Shown: piece by piece, positions 1 to 9,410 of the stretch
Layout of the letters: each line of letters starts with the position of its first letter
How positions within the stretch are numbered: the first letter of the stretch is position 1
NCBI RefSeq assembly: GCF_900113005.1
Contig: NZ_FONW01000001.1
Coordinates: 1,010,996-1,074,995 of the forward strand
Reading direction: 5' to 3'
From: Sunxiuqinia elliptica
Lineage (GTDB): Bacteria; Bacteroidota; Bacteroidia; Bacteroidales; Prolixibacteraceae
DNA length: 64,000 nucleotides
Notes under the pieces: model-generated
Told to the model about the DNA's origin: nothing
Seen by the model: only the letters and a program-made list of their open reading frames with translations
Databases searched by the model: none
Translations under genes and position numbers: made by a program

Positions 1-42
1 GAAACGTGAAATACTTCTCGGTAAGCTTATCCGTCCTTAAAA

Positions 43-867
43 TCAAGGGAATTTGGGGTATTTGCCAAAGTCTGGTTTGCGTTTTTCAAGGAAGGCATGT
101 TTGCCCTCTTGCGCTTCTTCGGTTAAATAATAAAGCAGGGTCGCATTTCCTGCAAATTCCTGAATTCCAATTTGTCCATCCAGTTCAGCATTAAGCCCTA
201 ACTTAAGCATCCGCAGAGCTAGCGGGCTGTGCTCTTGCATTTTTTGTGCCCAGGCAACAACTTCGTCTTCCAATTGGTCAAATGGAACAACCTTGTTGAC
301 CAAGCCCATTTCTAAGGCTTCCTGTGCAGAGTACTGACGACACATGAACCAAATCTCGCGAGCTTTTTTCTGCCCGACAATGCTAGCCAGGTAAGATGAT
401 CCCAGACCGGCATCGAAACTACCTACTTTGGGGCCGGTTTGACCGAAGATGGCATTTTCGCTGGCGATGCTAATATCGCATACCACATGCAAAACATGAC
501 CTCCACCAATTGCAAAGCCATTGACCATTGCAATAACAGGTTTAGGCATGCTGCGGATTTGTTTTTGAACTTCCAAAATGTTGAGGCGTGGAATTCCATT
601 TTCATCGATATACCCGCCAGTGCCTTTTACATTTTGATCGCCACCGGAGCAAAATGCTTTATCGCCTGCACCTGTCAGTACAATCACATTGATGCGGTTG
701 TCTTCCCGGCAAATGTTCAGTGCATCGCTAATGTTGTTCACCGTAGTTGGGCGAAAGGCATTACGCACCTGTTCGCGGTTGATGGTGATCTTCCCGATTC
801 CATCGTAGTAATCGAAGAAAATGTCTTCATATTCTTTAATGGTTTCCCATTGTCTTGTTGTGCTCAT
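43..867 (-). CDS. menB: 1,4-dihydroxy-2-naphthoyl-CoA synthase
   Basis: 274-residue crotonase-fold enzyme that closes the second ring of the menaquinone head group by converting o-succinylbenzoyl-CoA to DHNA-CoA in the cytoplasm. Visible hallmarks are the N-terminal [11 protein letters not shown] segment, the oxyanion-hole stretches FCSGGDQ and [19 protein letters not shown] (typical of MenB rather than general enoyl-CoA hydratases) and the C-terminal [13 protein letters not shown] tail. Full family length. Last visible gene of the men operon, 92 bases after menD on the same strand; its stop is close to the window edge, so any further operon members are outside. Family call very secure. Confidence 0.97.
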   Translation of the reverse strand: MSTTRQWETIKEYEDIFFDYYDGIGKITINREQVRNAFRPTTVNNISDALNICREDNRINVIVLTGAGDKAFCSGGDQNVKGTGGYIDENGIPRLNILEVQKQIRSMPKPVIAMVNGFAIGGGHVLHVVCDISIASENAIFGQTGPKVGSFDAGLGSSYLASIVGQKKAREIWFMCRQYSAQEALEMGLVNKVVPFDQLEDEVVAWAQKMQEHSPLALRMLKLGLNAELDGQIGIQEFAGNATLLYYLTEEAQEGKHAFLEKRKPDFGKYPKFP

Positions 868-959
868 CGTATTTCGTTTTAGTTATTTCTTTTTATAATG
901 AAAATGAACCGCTTTTGTTTATCTCCAATCAGAGACTGTCGTTTCATCCTTTATGGTGG

Positions 960-2642
960 CTATTGCTTTACCGCCTGAAACAATGCTCTGAACGTTTGGC
1001 TGTTTTTTTCTGAATCAGTAAAAATCTCCAGTAAAACAGCTTGTTGTTGATTGGGAGCATAGAGTTCTGTTAAAGCTTGAGTCACTTCTATTTCGTTTTC
1101 TGCGCGCAGGTAGTTTAAGCCGAAAGCCTGTGCAATTCCTTTGGCTTCAAAGGAATGTTCAGTCAGAAAATGTTCTTTGAAAGCAGGTGAATGATCAGGG
1201 CCTTTGATCAAACCAAAAATATTTCCCCCTCGATTGTTGATAACAATTATTCGTAAGTTGTTCGAAATGTATTTGTTCCAGAGTGCATTGGAATCGTAGA
1301 AGAACGACAGATCGCCCAGAATGACCGTATTCAATTGATTGGTGGTTGAGGCAAATCCAACAGCTGTTGATAAGGAGCCATCGATACCGCTGGTACCACG
1401 ATTTCCAAAAAAGAATGCATCGGTAGGCGCTTGACAAATGAGGGCATAGCGCACGGGTGAGCTATTCCCCAAGTGGACATACGAATTGGGCGGGATAAAC
1501 TGCCGAATTTGATCAAATACTCTCAGATCGGTATAATCAGTTTGGTTGATAAATTGATCCCGAATTTGATTGACCTGTTTCTCTTTTTCTTGCCAACGAA
1601 GCTGATAGCTGTTTGACTTTTCCGATACTGTCGGAGTCAATTGCTCTAAAAAATCAGAGGCATCAAGCGGTAACACCTGTGTAAGCGATTGGTACGTATC
1701 GAAATGATCTGTGTTTAGACTTAAATGCCAATGCTCCTGAGGTTTATTGTTTCGTAAGAACTGTTTTAAGGATTTGGAAACAAATTGTCCGCCAAAGCTG
1801 ATGAGCAAGTCTGGTTGAAAATCAGCAGTATTCTCATTTAGCAAACCAGTCATGAGTAAATCGATGCTGCTGCAAAAAGCTGGATCATTCAAATTGGCAA
1901 GGTGCTCTTTCAGAACGACGGCTCCTGTCTTTTTTGCCAATTCGCTAAGCTGGTTTTCAAGCCCGGGATTGGGAGTCTGTTGCCCTGCAAGTATCAGAAT
2001 CTTTTTGGCTTGATTGAATGAATTGGCGAGCTTTTCGATCGCTTGGTCCGCAAGCCTTAGATTCATTAAAGGAAGCTCAATTGGCTTGACCGATGGCAGA
2101 GGTTCGTCTTCCAGATCATGCAAAGGTTCTTCCAAAGGCACATTAATATGCACTGGAGCAGGCGTTCCCTGAATGGCCACATTCAGGTATTCATTGATCT
2201 CGCGAGCGGCATACCACAATTCGTTATCCGATTCGCCCAGCGGCAAGCTGATGGATTTCCGGGTAAAATTCTGGTAAATATTTTCCTGGCGAATACACTG
2301 ACTTTCGGCTTGATCAATCCAATAATCGGGACGATCGGCTGTTAGCACAACGAGTGGAACCTGTAGGTAAAAGGCTTCAGCAATGGCTGGAGCATAGTTC
2401 AAAGTTGCGGTTCCCGAGCTGCAAACAAGGGCTACTGGTTTTTGCAAGGCCTGAGACAGGCCTAGTGCAAAGTAAGCCGCACTGCGTTCGTCAACGATGT
2501 TGCGGCAATTGAATAAGCCGCAGCCAACCAAGGTGTGGGTGATTGGTCCATTGCGCGATCCGGGAGAGATGACAATGTCATTAACTCCTTTCTCATTAAG
2601 CAGGCTGACCAATTGTTGAATATGCTTTTTGGTAGAGATCAT
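960..2642 (-). CDS. menD: 2-succinyl-5-enolpyruvyl-6-hydroxy-3-cyclohexene-1-carboxylate synthase
   Basis: 560-residue thiamine-diphosphate enzyme joining isochorismate and 2-oxoglutarate, the committed step of menaquinone synthesis. The N-terminal pyrimidine-binding domain has SPGSRNGPI and DERSAAYFALGLSQ (the TPP-activating Glu region). The C-terminal pyrophosphate-binding domain has GNRGTSGIDGSLSTAVG and LGDLSFFYDSNAL followed by NNRGGNIFG, the usual MenD version of the GDG-NN TPP motif. The start overlaps the stop of menF by four bases (ATGA), implying translational coupling. Length is normal for the family. Confidence 0.97.
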   Translation of the reverse strand: MISTKKHIQQLVSLLNEKGVNDIVISPGSRNGPITHTLVGCGLFNCRNIVDERSAAYFALGLSQALQKPVALVCSSGTATLNYAPAIAEAFYLQVPLVVLTADRPDYWIDQAESQCIRQENIYQNFTRKSISLPLGESDNELWYAAREINEYLNVAIQGTPAPVHINVPLEEPLHDLEDEPLPSVKPIELPLMNLRLADQAIEKLANSFNQAKKILILAGQQTPNPGLENQLSELAKKTGAVVLKEHLANLNDPAFCSSIDLLMTGLLNENTADFQPDLLISFGGQFVSKSLKQFLRNNKPQEHWHLSLNTDHFDTYQSLTQVLPLDASDFLEQLTPTVSEKSNSYQLRWQEKEKQVNQIRDQFINQTDYTDLRVFDQIRQFIPPNSYVHLGNSSPVRYALICQAPTDAFFFGNRGTSGIDGSLSTAVGFASTTNQLNTVILGDLSFFYDSNALWNKYISNNLRIIVINNRGGNIFGLIKGPDHSPAFKEHFLTEHSFEAKGIAQAFGLNYLRAENEIEVTQALTELYAPNQQQAVLLEIFTDSEKNSQTFRALFQAVKQ

Positions 2643-3754
2643 TTTTTTTGAACAGCTTCAATGGCCGATAGTAAAGTACCAGCTTTGTTGATGGTTTCTT
2701 CCCATTCATCTTCCGGAACTGAGCGGGAAGTAATTCCTCCCCCTGAGTAGAGAACATAGTTCTCGGGAGTGATTTCCATGCAGCGCAAATTTACAAATAA
2801 TCTGACGGATTCGTTCAATCGCCAAGGGCCTAAATAACCGGTATAGTAGCGGCGGTCGTGCTGCTCAATCTTCGAAATAAATTTGTCGGCTCTACTTTTT
2901 GGATAACCGCAAACAGCCGGTGTTGGGTGCAGGTCAGCAACAAAATCACCGAGCTTATGGGCCAACTTTTTGGCTGCAAAACGAAAGCTGGTCATTAAGT
3001 GAGCAACCTTCCCACTTTCTAAGGTTTCGGGACCTTGAGTGGTGTAAGGGTGAATGTTGAAACGATAGAAAACATCCAGCAAGTAGCGCGAAACAAAAGC
3101 TTGTTCTTCAATTTCTTTGGTGTGCCAGCTGTAGTCTGAATCTGATCTTCGAGATTGGGTTCCTGCCAGCGAAACCGTTTCAATTGTTTTACCCTCCGAT
3201 TTTAGCAGAACTTCAGGAGTTGCTCCCATCCAAAGACCGGCCTGTGGCAGGTTTACCAAATAGACCATGGCATTAGGCGTTTGCTGGAGCAGCTGCATGT
3301 AAAGGCTTCCGAGCGATTCATCACCCCGGGCGTGAGGGATGAGCCGAGAAACAATAACTTTGGAGAGCTTGCTGGTGCTAATGGTTTCAATGGTCGTTTC
3401 AATCGACTTCAGGTAATCATCCTTTTGAATGATTATGTGTTTGGGCTGTGTTTGTTGAGCTGTTTTTTGCATTGTTAGCTGATCCACATCGATGCTTAGA
3501 ATGGACTCTACGCCTTTCTGATAAATTCCCGGTTTCAACAAAACCAAGGGCTTATCTTCTTCAATGTGGTAAGGGGCAAAAACAAAACCCTCCTGCCCGT
3601 TTAATTTGTTTAACTGACTTGGATAAATCATGTCTTCCTGGTCAGTCAGTAATATTTCAGGAGTGTTACTTCCGGGTAGTGCCCATACGGCAAACGAGCA
3701 ATTTTTAGCAAGGAGTTTGTCCAGAAGATGGGCAAGTTTTTCAGTATCAGTCAT
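2639..3754 (-). CDS. menF: isochorismate synthase
   Basis: 371-residue chorismate-utilising enzyme (chorismate_bind fold) converting chorismate to isochorismate for menaquinone. The C-terminal catalytic half shows LSKVIVSR, SLAGTQSRR, an HTKEIEEQ segment with the metal/substrate Glu, LHPTPAVCGYPK and YTGYLGPW, and ends with YSGGGITSRSVPEDEWEE. It starts inside the end of the thioesterase gene (8-base overlap) and its stop overlaps menD. Placement directly upstream of menD and menB argues for menaquinone rather than a siderophore (EntC) role. The N-terminal third is poorly conserved, as usual in this family. Confidence 0.95.
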   Translation of the reverse strand: MTDTEKLAHLLDKLLAKNCSFAVWALPGSNTPEILLTDQEDMIYPSQLNKLNGQEGFVFAPYHIEEDKPLVLLKPGIYQKGVESILSIDVDQLTMQKTAQQTQPKHIIIQKDDYLKSIETTIETISTSKLSKVIVSRLIPHARGDESLGSLYMQLLQQTPNAMVYLVNLPQAGLWMGATPEVLLKSEGKTIETVSLAGTQSRRSDSDYSWHTKEIEEQAFVSRYLLDVFYRFNIHPYTTQGPETLESGKVAHLMTSFRFAAKKLAHKLGDFVADLHPTPAVCGYPKSRADKFISKIEQHDRRYYTGYLGPWRLNESVRLFVNLRCMEITPENYVLYSGGGITSRSVPEDEWEETINKAGTLLSAIEAVQKK

Positions 3755-4181
3755 TCCGCTTTACAATCATATTCGTCACTCTGGCTGTCGAAATCAGCCT
3801 TCCTTCTTCATTGGTTATATCAACATTCCAAACATGCGTCTGGTTGCCTTCATGAATGATTTTTGCAACGCCTAAAGCTTTTCCTTTTTTCAAACTTCCG
3901 GTATGGCTGCCCGTAACTTGAATTCCCCGAACATCATAGCTTTTAAAATCAACAAGCAACATACTTCCCAATCCGGCTAGTGTTTCGGCCAGTGCCAGGT
4001 TCGCTCCTCCATGAAGCAGCCCATCGGGACGGCAATTTTTTTCGCTTAGTTCCATGGTGCCTTCAATGGTTCGAGGCTCAATCTTGGTGAATTCAATGCC
4101 CAAGCTTCCCAGTAAGCTATTCTGTGTGGTTTGGTTGATTAGTTCAAGTGGTGTTTCCGCAGTAAGTAAGCTAAAATCCAT
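3747..4181 (-). CDS. hotdog-fold acyl-CoA thioesterase, probable DHNA-CoA thioesterase
   Basis: 144-residue PaaI-type hotdog thioesterase. The conserved core is seen as LLHGGANLALAETLAGLGS, with the HGG turn and the catalytic Glu on the central helix. It is the first gene of the men cluster and overlaps menF by eight bases. From this context it is inferred to hydrolyse DHNA-CoA to DHNA, the step between MenB and MenA; the fold assignment is secure, the substrate is inference. No signal peptide, so cytoplasmic. No strong promoter motif was recognised in the 132 bases between it and the GH36-like gene. Confidence 0.85.
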   Translation of the reverse strand: MDFSLLTAETPLELINQTTQNSLLGSLGIEFTKIEPRTIEGTMELSEKNCRPDGLLHGGANLALAETLAGLGSMLLVDFKSYDVRGIQVTGSHTGSLKKGKALGVAKIIHEGNQTHVWNVDITNEEGRLISTARVTNMIVKRND

Positions 4182-4313
4182 AACGTATGTATCCTAAAAA
4201 GTAAAACCTTAAAAATAGGATTTACTTTTGAATAAACAGCTCAATTTTGCTTTCCATTTCAAAGGGCCCTGGTTTGAGCTTTCCAGCTACAACTTATCCC
4301 TTCAAGCTGATGG

Positions 4314-6419
4314 CTATGTGTTTTGTCGGCGATACGCTTTTTTCATTCGTAGGCCGCTAATGGATAAATCTTCAGGTGGTGCATCGTTTCCCGGACTCAA
4401 GTAAAATAAGCGGGATTCGTGTTTTTGAAGTGTAATTGTCATTTGACTTAAATTCCCGAGTCCGCGACTTTCACCCAAATCCCATTCAAATACCCAAATG
4501 TTGTTTTCCTCGTTGATCTCAGAAAAAGAGAAGGTTTCAGTAACAGTTTCGTCTGTATCATTAAAAATAAGTAGTCCCCAAGCCTTGGGAGAACGGTAGC
4601 GACGGAGGGCTACCTTGCATGTTTTATCTTTGCCCCAATAAGGGAAAGTTGCACTTTGCGGGCGTTCCTGTGGAAGTAACAGACGCCAGGTTTCCAGCTG
4701 TTTTTCAGAGAGTGTCGAAAAACGGTCGGATGTGCTAACGACACCTCCTAAAATACCAATCCATTGGGCAAGGCTTTGTTGTTCAGTGCTGGTAAGTTCG
4801 CAATTTACATCGCGCAATGAAATAACGTCGGGATCGTTTTGCCAAAAGACATTGTTGAAATATTGCGAGTTATAGCTTTCCTGAAGTAGATTGCCCACGC
4901 CTGAATCGGTCCATTCGCAGTTGATACTGCTGGCAATTCGCATACCATCAACATAGCCAATCATTGGCGCATAAGGAGCTGTTCCTGTCAGCCAGAAACT
5001 GCCGGCACCAATTTCTTCGCGGATAATGTTCAGCACCTCAGTAAATATTTGTACGGAGGTTTTGGTCTTGTCATAACGATCAATTCCAACCGTTGGCTTC
5101 AGTCCCCAGTCCATAAACTCTGTTTTGTAGAAAGTGAAGCCCATCTTACGGAACGAGCGAAAGACTTTTTGAATGTATCGTTGTACATCGGGGTGACTGC
5201 CGTCAAGTGCATAATGCTTGCCTTCGGGGAAGGTCCATTCCGGAATTGGATTGCCTTCCATATCGCGGATCAGCCAGTTTTTATGTCGTTTAAAAAGTTT
5301 ACTTTCTTCACTCACCATAAAGGGGGCGACCAAAATCCCGGCGCGGTAGCGACGTTGAAAAATTTCTCGGGCTGCCGCTTCCATCCCTTTGGGCCATTTG
5401 TCGTTGGCATCCAGCCAATCGCCATGAATACAATAACCATCATTGATCAGGATGGTGTCCAATAATATGGTTGGTTCAATGGTATCCAACGAGGTTAGCA
5501 GCTCGGTGAGCTTTTCGTGGCTGAAGTCGTGTTGGTATTCGTTGTATGAATCCCAATGATAACTGGTCTTTGAATCTTTTCGGGCTTCCAAACTTTCCGA
5601 AATATTCCAGGCAAGGTGCTGCAAGGTTTCGTATGACTTGTTGCCGTAAAAAACATAGATGTCCGGAAGTTTGATGAAATCGTCCTTTAGCGGGATGTTT
5701 TCAGTGACAAAACCGGTTTCAAATAAGACGGGTTCAACATCGGCATAGCGATCCATCAATCCCCGGCGGTGAGGACGGTTGTAAACCGTACTTTTTTGAA
5801 TGAAGTCGCGGTGTTCATAGGCGCCAAAAGCGAGGGTGTCATTGGTGTCCGAAATCAGAGCGGTGGTCAGGTAGGAATCGTAGGACCAAGCCTGTTCTCC
5901 TAAATTATTCCCATACTCTTCGAATCGAGGTTTTTGAAATTCATACAAGCCTGATGGGCCACCAAAACCTTGTCCTTGACGGAAGAAATGCTTCACCCCG
6001 TTGATCACGGCTTCACCTAGCGGACAGAAAGAATAGGGCGCTTGTTGCATCCCTGAAAGTTCAGATCCAATTGAGATTGAGCCTGAGTTAACCTTCAAGT
6101 CCAGCATAACGAATCCTCGGTCTAATTCATAAATGATTCGTTTTCCTTTTGGCGAATCACCCATGAAGGTATTTCGCACAAAAATGCTTTGTCCGTCAAT
6201 TGTTGGTCGACAATTTTTTAGGTGAATACTTCCGGCGATCAAATCAAACGTACCATCGTTGTGGAGAATCCATTGTGGTTTCCCAATCTTAAAGCGATTT
6301 CGATCAGCAGAGCTGGGGAACTCCTGTGCTGTTGATAAATAGGGAATTGTTAATAATGAGCCAATGCCTGTACCCACCAATTTTAGAAAATCCCTTCTTT
6401 CAATGGTTCTCTTGCTCAT
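4314..6419 (-). CDS. Tat-exported GH36/clan GH-D-like protein with atypical catalytic residues
   Basis: 701 residues. The N-terminus carries a twin-arginine motif (RRDFLK, residues 8-13) before a hydrophobic stretch, so export folded to the periplasm is likely. A beta-sandwich N-terminal region is followed from about residue 318 by a barrel resembling alpha-galactosidase family GH36: INDGYCIHGDW, WPKGMEAA, GILVAPFMV, LDGSHPDVQRYI and YKTEFMDW. In GH36 the nucleophile is an Asp in a KxD motif; here the matching residue is Glu434. The acid/base Asp normally in an RxSxD motif appears to be Ser498 (RIASSINCEW). The protein may therefore act on a different substrate, use different carboxylates, or be inactive. 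Stands alone between the men operon and a peptidase gene. Residue alignment was done by eye. Confidence 0.75.
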   Translation of the reverse strand: MSKRTIERRDFLKLVGTGIGSLLTIPYLSTAQEFPSSADRNRFKIGKPQWILHNDGTFDLIAGSIHLKNCRPTIDGQSIFVRNTFMGDSPKGKRIIYELDRGFVMLDLKVNSGSISIGSELSGMQQAPYSFCPLGEAVINGVKHFFRQGQGFGGPSGLYEFQKPRFEEYGNNLGEQAWSYDSYLTTALISDTNDTLAFGAYEHRDFIQKSTVYNRPHRRGLMDRYADVEPVLFETGFVTENIPLKDDFIKLPDIYVFYGNKSYETLQHLAWNISESLEARKDSKTSYHWDSYNEYQHDFSHEKLTELLTSLDTIEPTILLDTILINDGYCIHGDWLDANDKWPKGMEAAAREIFQRRYRAGILVAPFMVSEESKLFKRHKNWLIRDMEGNPIPEWTFPEGKHYALDGSHPDVQRYIQKVFRSFRKMGFTFYKTEFMDWGLKPTVGIDRYDKTKTSVQIFTEVLNIIREEIGAGSFWLTGTAPYAPMIGYVDGMRIASSINCEWTDSGVGNLLQESYNSQYFNNVFWQNDPDVISLRDVNCELTSTEQQSLAQWIGILGGVVSTSDRFSTLSEKQLETWRLLLPQERPQSATFPYWGKDKTCKVALRRYRSPKAWGLLIFNDTDETVTETFSFSEINEENNIWVFEWDLGESRGLGNLSQMTITLQKHESRLFYLSPGNDAPPEDLSISGLRMKKAYRRQNT

Positions 6420-6599
6420 AGATGTAGTTATTGATTAGATAGATTGGGTGTAAATTTAACAAGTTTTAACAATTTTCAGGCGAAATACTTAAAAACTTCA
6501 TTTTCGCTAATAAATTGTCTGGTAGCCTATTGAAATGTGATGTGTTGTACAATAGGCTTCTGATTAATATTTCGACTGCCAATTATAGCTTAAAAGCAA

Positions 6600-7934
6600 T
6601 TAGTCCATGATTTGGTTTAGCTGTTTGATCACTTTTAGCTGTTTTTTTTCGGGCAGTAGCCGAATCCGGGTTTTGTGATCACCATTTTCCAGAATGATTT
6701 TGTGGTTGTTACCTCTTTTTCGGATCGCTGCACCACTTGCAGTCCAAGGATCATGCTCTCCATAGATGAGCCAGATATTTTGGGCTTTATGTTTCAGGAA
6801 ATCTGCTAATTCATTAGAGCTTTTGGCTGAATAGACTGGCTTGCTTCCAGGGGGAATCATGTACTGATTGACGTAATTGGCTGTGGACTGAATCACTAAC
6901 CAATCTTTTAATGCAGAGGTGTCGTAACCGTAGTAGCCCAATTCGGCTGCTGCTTGATAAAAGAATGCCCGAAAAGAAGCAGCTCCTTCATGAGAGAAAT
7001 AGCTAGGGGGGCTAATGTTGGTTAGGTAATTAAAGAGGTCTTCAGCAGAAGCATCGGCCGGTGGAATGTCAGAGCAGGAGCTGCCCCATTGCCAAAATGA
7101 AAAGGCATACTCAAGTACCAAATAGTCCAGTACTTCATTCAAATTCATGGGGAAGGTAAACTGATGGGCTTTGGCATAATTATTTAAGAGTGGAATGATC
7201 TGTTTCCTCTTTTGCAAAACCTGTCGTTGGAATGCATGAATTCGCTGGCGGCATGAATCTGGCCCCACTTCTTGTAAAAAGGGTTCGTGGCGACCATCTT
7301 CTACTCCGAAGTTGAGCGGAGCAACATAGGCTACGGTAGCATCAACATCATTTGGAAAGAAGGCCCGATGAAAAAGAGCTGTTTGCCCTCCTTTACTAAT
7401 CCCGGTATTTAGCCATTTGCCTGCATAAAACTTCTTAAAGAGCTGAACGATGTGATGATGATCATTTGCTGCATTTTCAACCGTCAAAAATTGCCAGTTG
7501 ATCGGAGCAGGAACGGATTGACCAAAATAACGATGCTCAACACAGATTTGATTGGCGCTAAGAAATGAGCTTAACTCATTGACATGGTTGGGCAAGGCAG
7601 CATAGTCAGCCGCATAGCCTTCGGTTATAAAAACCACAGGACGATCGACAGCTTTGTGGTTTACAAAAATGCGCTGCAAGAAAAATCCGTTCGCCGTATC
7701 TTTATAATTTAAGGGTTGGCGAATACTGATTTGGTACGTTTCAGAAAAGAAGGTTGGTCCTTGAAGTGTATCGATGGATTTAACTTCAGGTTGATTTTTT
7801 AAAAAATCAATCAGGCTTTGTCCTGCGGAAGAAAAGGACAAGAACAGAGATAAGATCCCGACCAGAAAGGCGCGGAATAAAATGATGCGACTTAACATGG
7901 CGTATTTTTTTTGCTTAAAAATAACTCTTTTCAT
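6600..7934 (-). CDS. secreted serine peptidase, S28/S37-like (prolyl aminopeptidase type)
   Basis: 444 residues in the longest frame. An alpha/beta-hydrolase peptidase resembling the S37 (PS-10) and S28 proline-specific exopeptidases: FITEGY near residue 103, EHRYFGQS near 133, nucleophile elbow GISKGG with Ser180, Asp in GEHDPWT and His in NGDHKTR form the likely triad. The segment from Met13 (start at 7898) reads as a signal peptide ending near SSAGQS, so that start is as plausible as the longer one at 7934; neither has a strong ribosome site. Likely periplasmic or surface. Divergent from the DUF4395 gene. Confidence 0.8.
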   Translation of the reverse strand: MKRVIFKQKKYAMLSRIILFRAFLVGILSLFLSFSSAGQSLIDFLKNQPEVKSIDTLQGPTFFSETYQISIRQPLNYKDTANGFFLQRIFVNHKAVDRPVVFITEGYAADYAALPNHVNELSSFLSANQICVEHRYFGQSVPAPINWQFLTVENAANDHHHIVQLFKKFYAGKWLNTGISKGGQTALFHRAFFPNDVDATVAYVAPLNFGVEDGRHEPFLQEVGPDSCRQRIHAFQRQVLQKRKQIIPLLNNYAKAHQFTFPMNLNEVLDYLVLEYAFSFWQWGSSCSDIPPADASAEDLFNYLTNISPPSYFSHEGAASFRAFFYQAAAELGYYGYDTSALKDWLVIQSTANYVNQYMIPPGSKPVYSAKSSNELADFLKHKAQNIWLIYGEHDPWTASGAAIRKRGNNHKIILENGDHKTRIRLLPEKKQLKVIKQLNQIMD

Positions 7935-8152
7935 GGAGAAAGCCGCTTTCCCTGAATTAATGGGCGTTTTCGGTTGTTTTGAATTGTGATGAGCTCCTAA
8001 CTGATATTGAATCAGCTCCTAATGTAAAGAAACTATTAAGAGTGAAGGCCTAGTTTCTCAAAAAAGCATGCCGTAAAATATATTGAGATATTTTTGTCTG
8101 AAAATAATTACATCGATTTATCGATTGATTATTGCGGGAAAGGAGTGAAGTT

Positions 8153-8593
8153 ATGAAGCAATTATTTTGTCCAATTTCTACAGAACGAGTTAACGAGCAT
8201 GTACCAAGGGTAACAGCATTGTATGTTGTTTTGACAGTAGCCTTGGGGATGGTGTTCAGTTCTCTGGCGGTAATTGCTTTTGTAGCTGCTGACTTTTTCA
8301 TTCGGGCATTTACAAAATTGAGATTCAGCCCGCTGAGCTGTGCTGCTTATTGGACCGTGGAATTGTTAAAAATTCAGGCAAAGCCAATTGATAAAGCTCC
8401 AAAAGTATTTGCGGCTCGCATGGGATTTGTGATGTCTTTGATGATTGCTGTTTTGATGGGGCTGAACTTTCCTGTAGCAGCGTTGTTTGTAGCAGGCATT
8501 TTACTCTTTTTTGCAAGTTTGGAATTTGCCTTTGCTTTTTGTGCGGGATGTACCATTTACACCTACTTGGTTTTACCGCTGTATAAAAATTGA
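8153..8593 (+). CDS. DUF4395 family membrane protein
   Basis: 146 residues from the ATG at 8153, which follows AAAGGAG with a seven-base spacer; a longer frame from a TTG at 8132 lacks such a site. The sequence begins with FCPISTERVNEH, matching the short Cys-Pro/Asn N-terminal motif of DUF4395, then has about four hydrophobic segments (roughly residues 22-48, 86-105 and 107-140) and a Cys pair in the last helix (FCAGC). Members of this family are often found near thioredoxin or rhodanese genes, but no such gene is adjacent here. Function unknown. Followed by a clear intrinsic terminator. Confidence 0.8.
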   Translation: MKQLFCPISTERVNEHVPRVTALYVVLTVALGMVFSSLAVIAFVAADFFIRAFTKLRFSPLSCAAYWTVELLKIQAKPIDKAPKVFAARMGFVMSLMIAVLMGLNFPVAALFVAGILLFFASLEFAFAFCAGCTIYTYLVLPLYKN

Positions 8594-8630
8594 TTTCTCG
8601 ACAATTAATAATTAATAGTTTTTTCTCGGA

Positions 8631-8653
8631 GCCGGCTTTATGCCGGTTTTTTT
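8631..8653 (+). terminator. intrinsic terminator after the DUF4395 gene
   Basis: CCGGC (8632-8636), loop TTTAT, GCCGG (8642-8646), then seven T. It lies between convergent genes, and an A-rich stretch on the left side means it could also stop transcription arriving from the LytTR gene on the other strand. Confidence 0.85.
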
Positions 8654-8657
8654 ATGC

Positions 8658-9410
8658 CTAAAATCGTCGCATCAATTCTTGGGTAACGGTTTCTTTTCTT
8701 CGTCTGGAGATTTGGATGATATCGCCATTCGACATGAGTAAGCGTCCACCATCGTTTTTGAGGTAGCTCTGCACATGGTTAAGGTTGACCAAGTGTGTTT
8801 TATGCGCGCGAATGAAATGGTATTCTTTTAAAAGCTCTTCAAATTCGACGAGTGTTTTTGCCACCAGCAGGGGCTTTCGGTTTTCAAAAAATAAGTGGGT
8901 GTAGTTGCTCTCCCCCTGACAGCGAATAATGGACTTGACTTCTATAAATTCGATGCGGTCAGCGGTTGGCAAGCCAATTCGCGGATTCTGTGGGTGTTGA
9001 GAATTGTAACGAAGCTGGTTGATTTGTTCGGCGGAGCGCTTTTGGTGGATGCGTTCGCTCACTTTATGTACGGCCTGCGTTAGCTCGTTGAGATTGATGG
9101 GTTTGAGGATGTAGTCGGCAGCCGAAAAACGAATGGCTTTGATGGCATAATTGTCGTAGGCTGTTACAAAAATAACTTCGAAGGTGAAGTTCTGAAAATG
9201 TTCCAGCAGTTGGAAGCCATTGGCACCCGGCATCTCAATATCCAGAAAAATAAGCTGTGGGTTGGTGCGTTCAATCAGTGGAATAGCTGATGCAACTGAA
9301 GTTGCTTCTCCGGCCAAATCAATTTGCGGACAATGGGTGTGAAGCAAGCCGGATAGGTTTTCACGACCACTTTTTTCATCATCAATCAGTATGGCTGTAA
9401 TGGGACTCAT
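8658..9410 (-). CDS. LytTR-family response regulator
   Basis: 250 residues: receiver domain (about 1-120, phosphoacceptor Asp in IFLDIEMPG, Lys in DYILKPI) followed by a LytTR DNA-binding domain (about 145-250, with IRCQGESNYTHLFF, FIRAHKTHLVNLNHV and LLMSNGDIIQISRRRK). The start overlaps the stop of the kinase gene by four bases, so the two form one transcript. Works as the cytoplasmic output of that kinase. Its target is not evident in the window. Confidence 0.95.
   Translation of the reverse strand: MSPITAILIDDEKSGRENLSGLLHTHCPQIDLAGEATSVASAIPLIERTNPQLIFLDIEMPGANGFQLLEHFQNFTFEVIFVTAYDNYAIKAIRFSAADYILKPINLNELTQAVHKVSERIHQKRSAEQINQLRYNSQHPQNPRIGLPTADRIEFIEVKSIIRCQGESNYTHLFFENRKPLLVAKTLVEFEELLKEYHFIRAHKTHLVNLNHVQSYLKNDGGRLLMSNGDIIQISRRRKETVTQELMRRF

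Noticed and set aside
439-882. 147-codon plus-strand frame opposite menB
   Set aside because: Antisense shadow; no recognisable motif and the menB frame is certain.
5049-5465. 138-codon plus-strand frame opposite the GH36-like gene
   Set aside because: Antisense shadow of a clear coding sequence.
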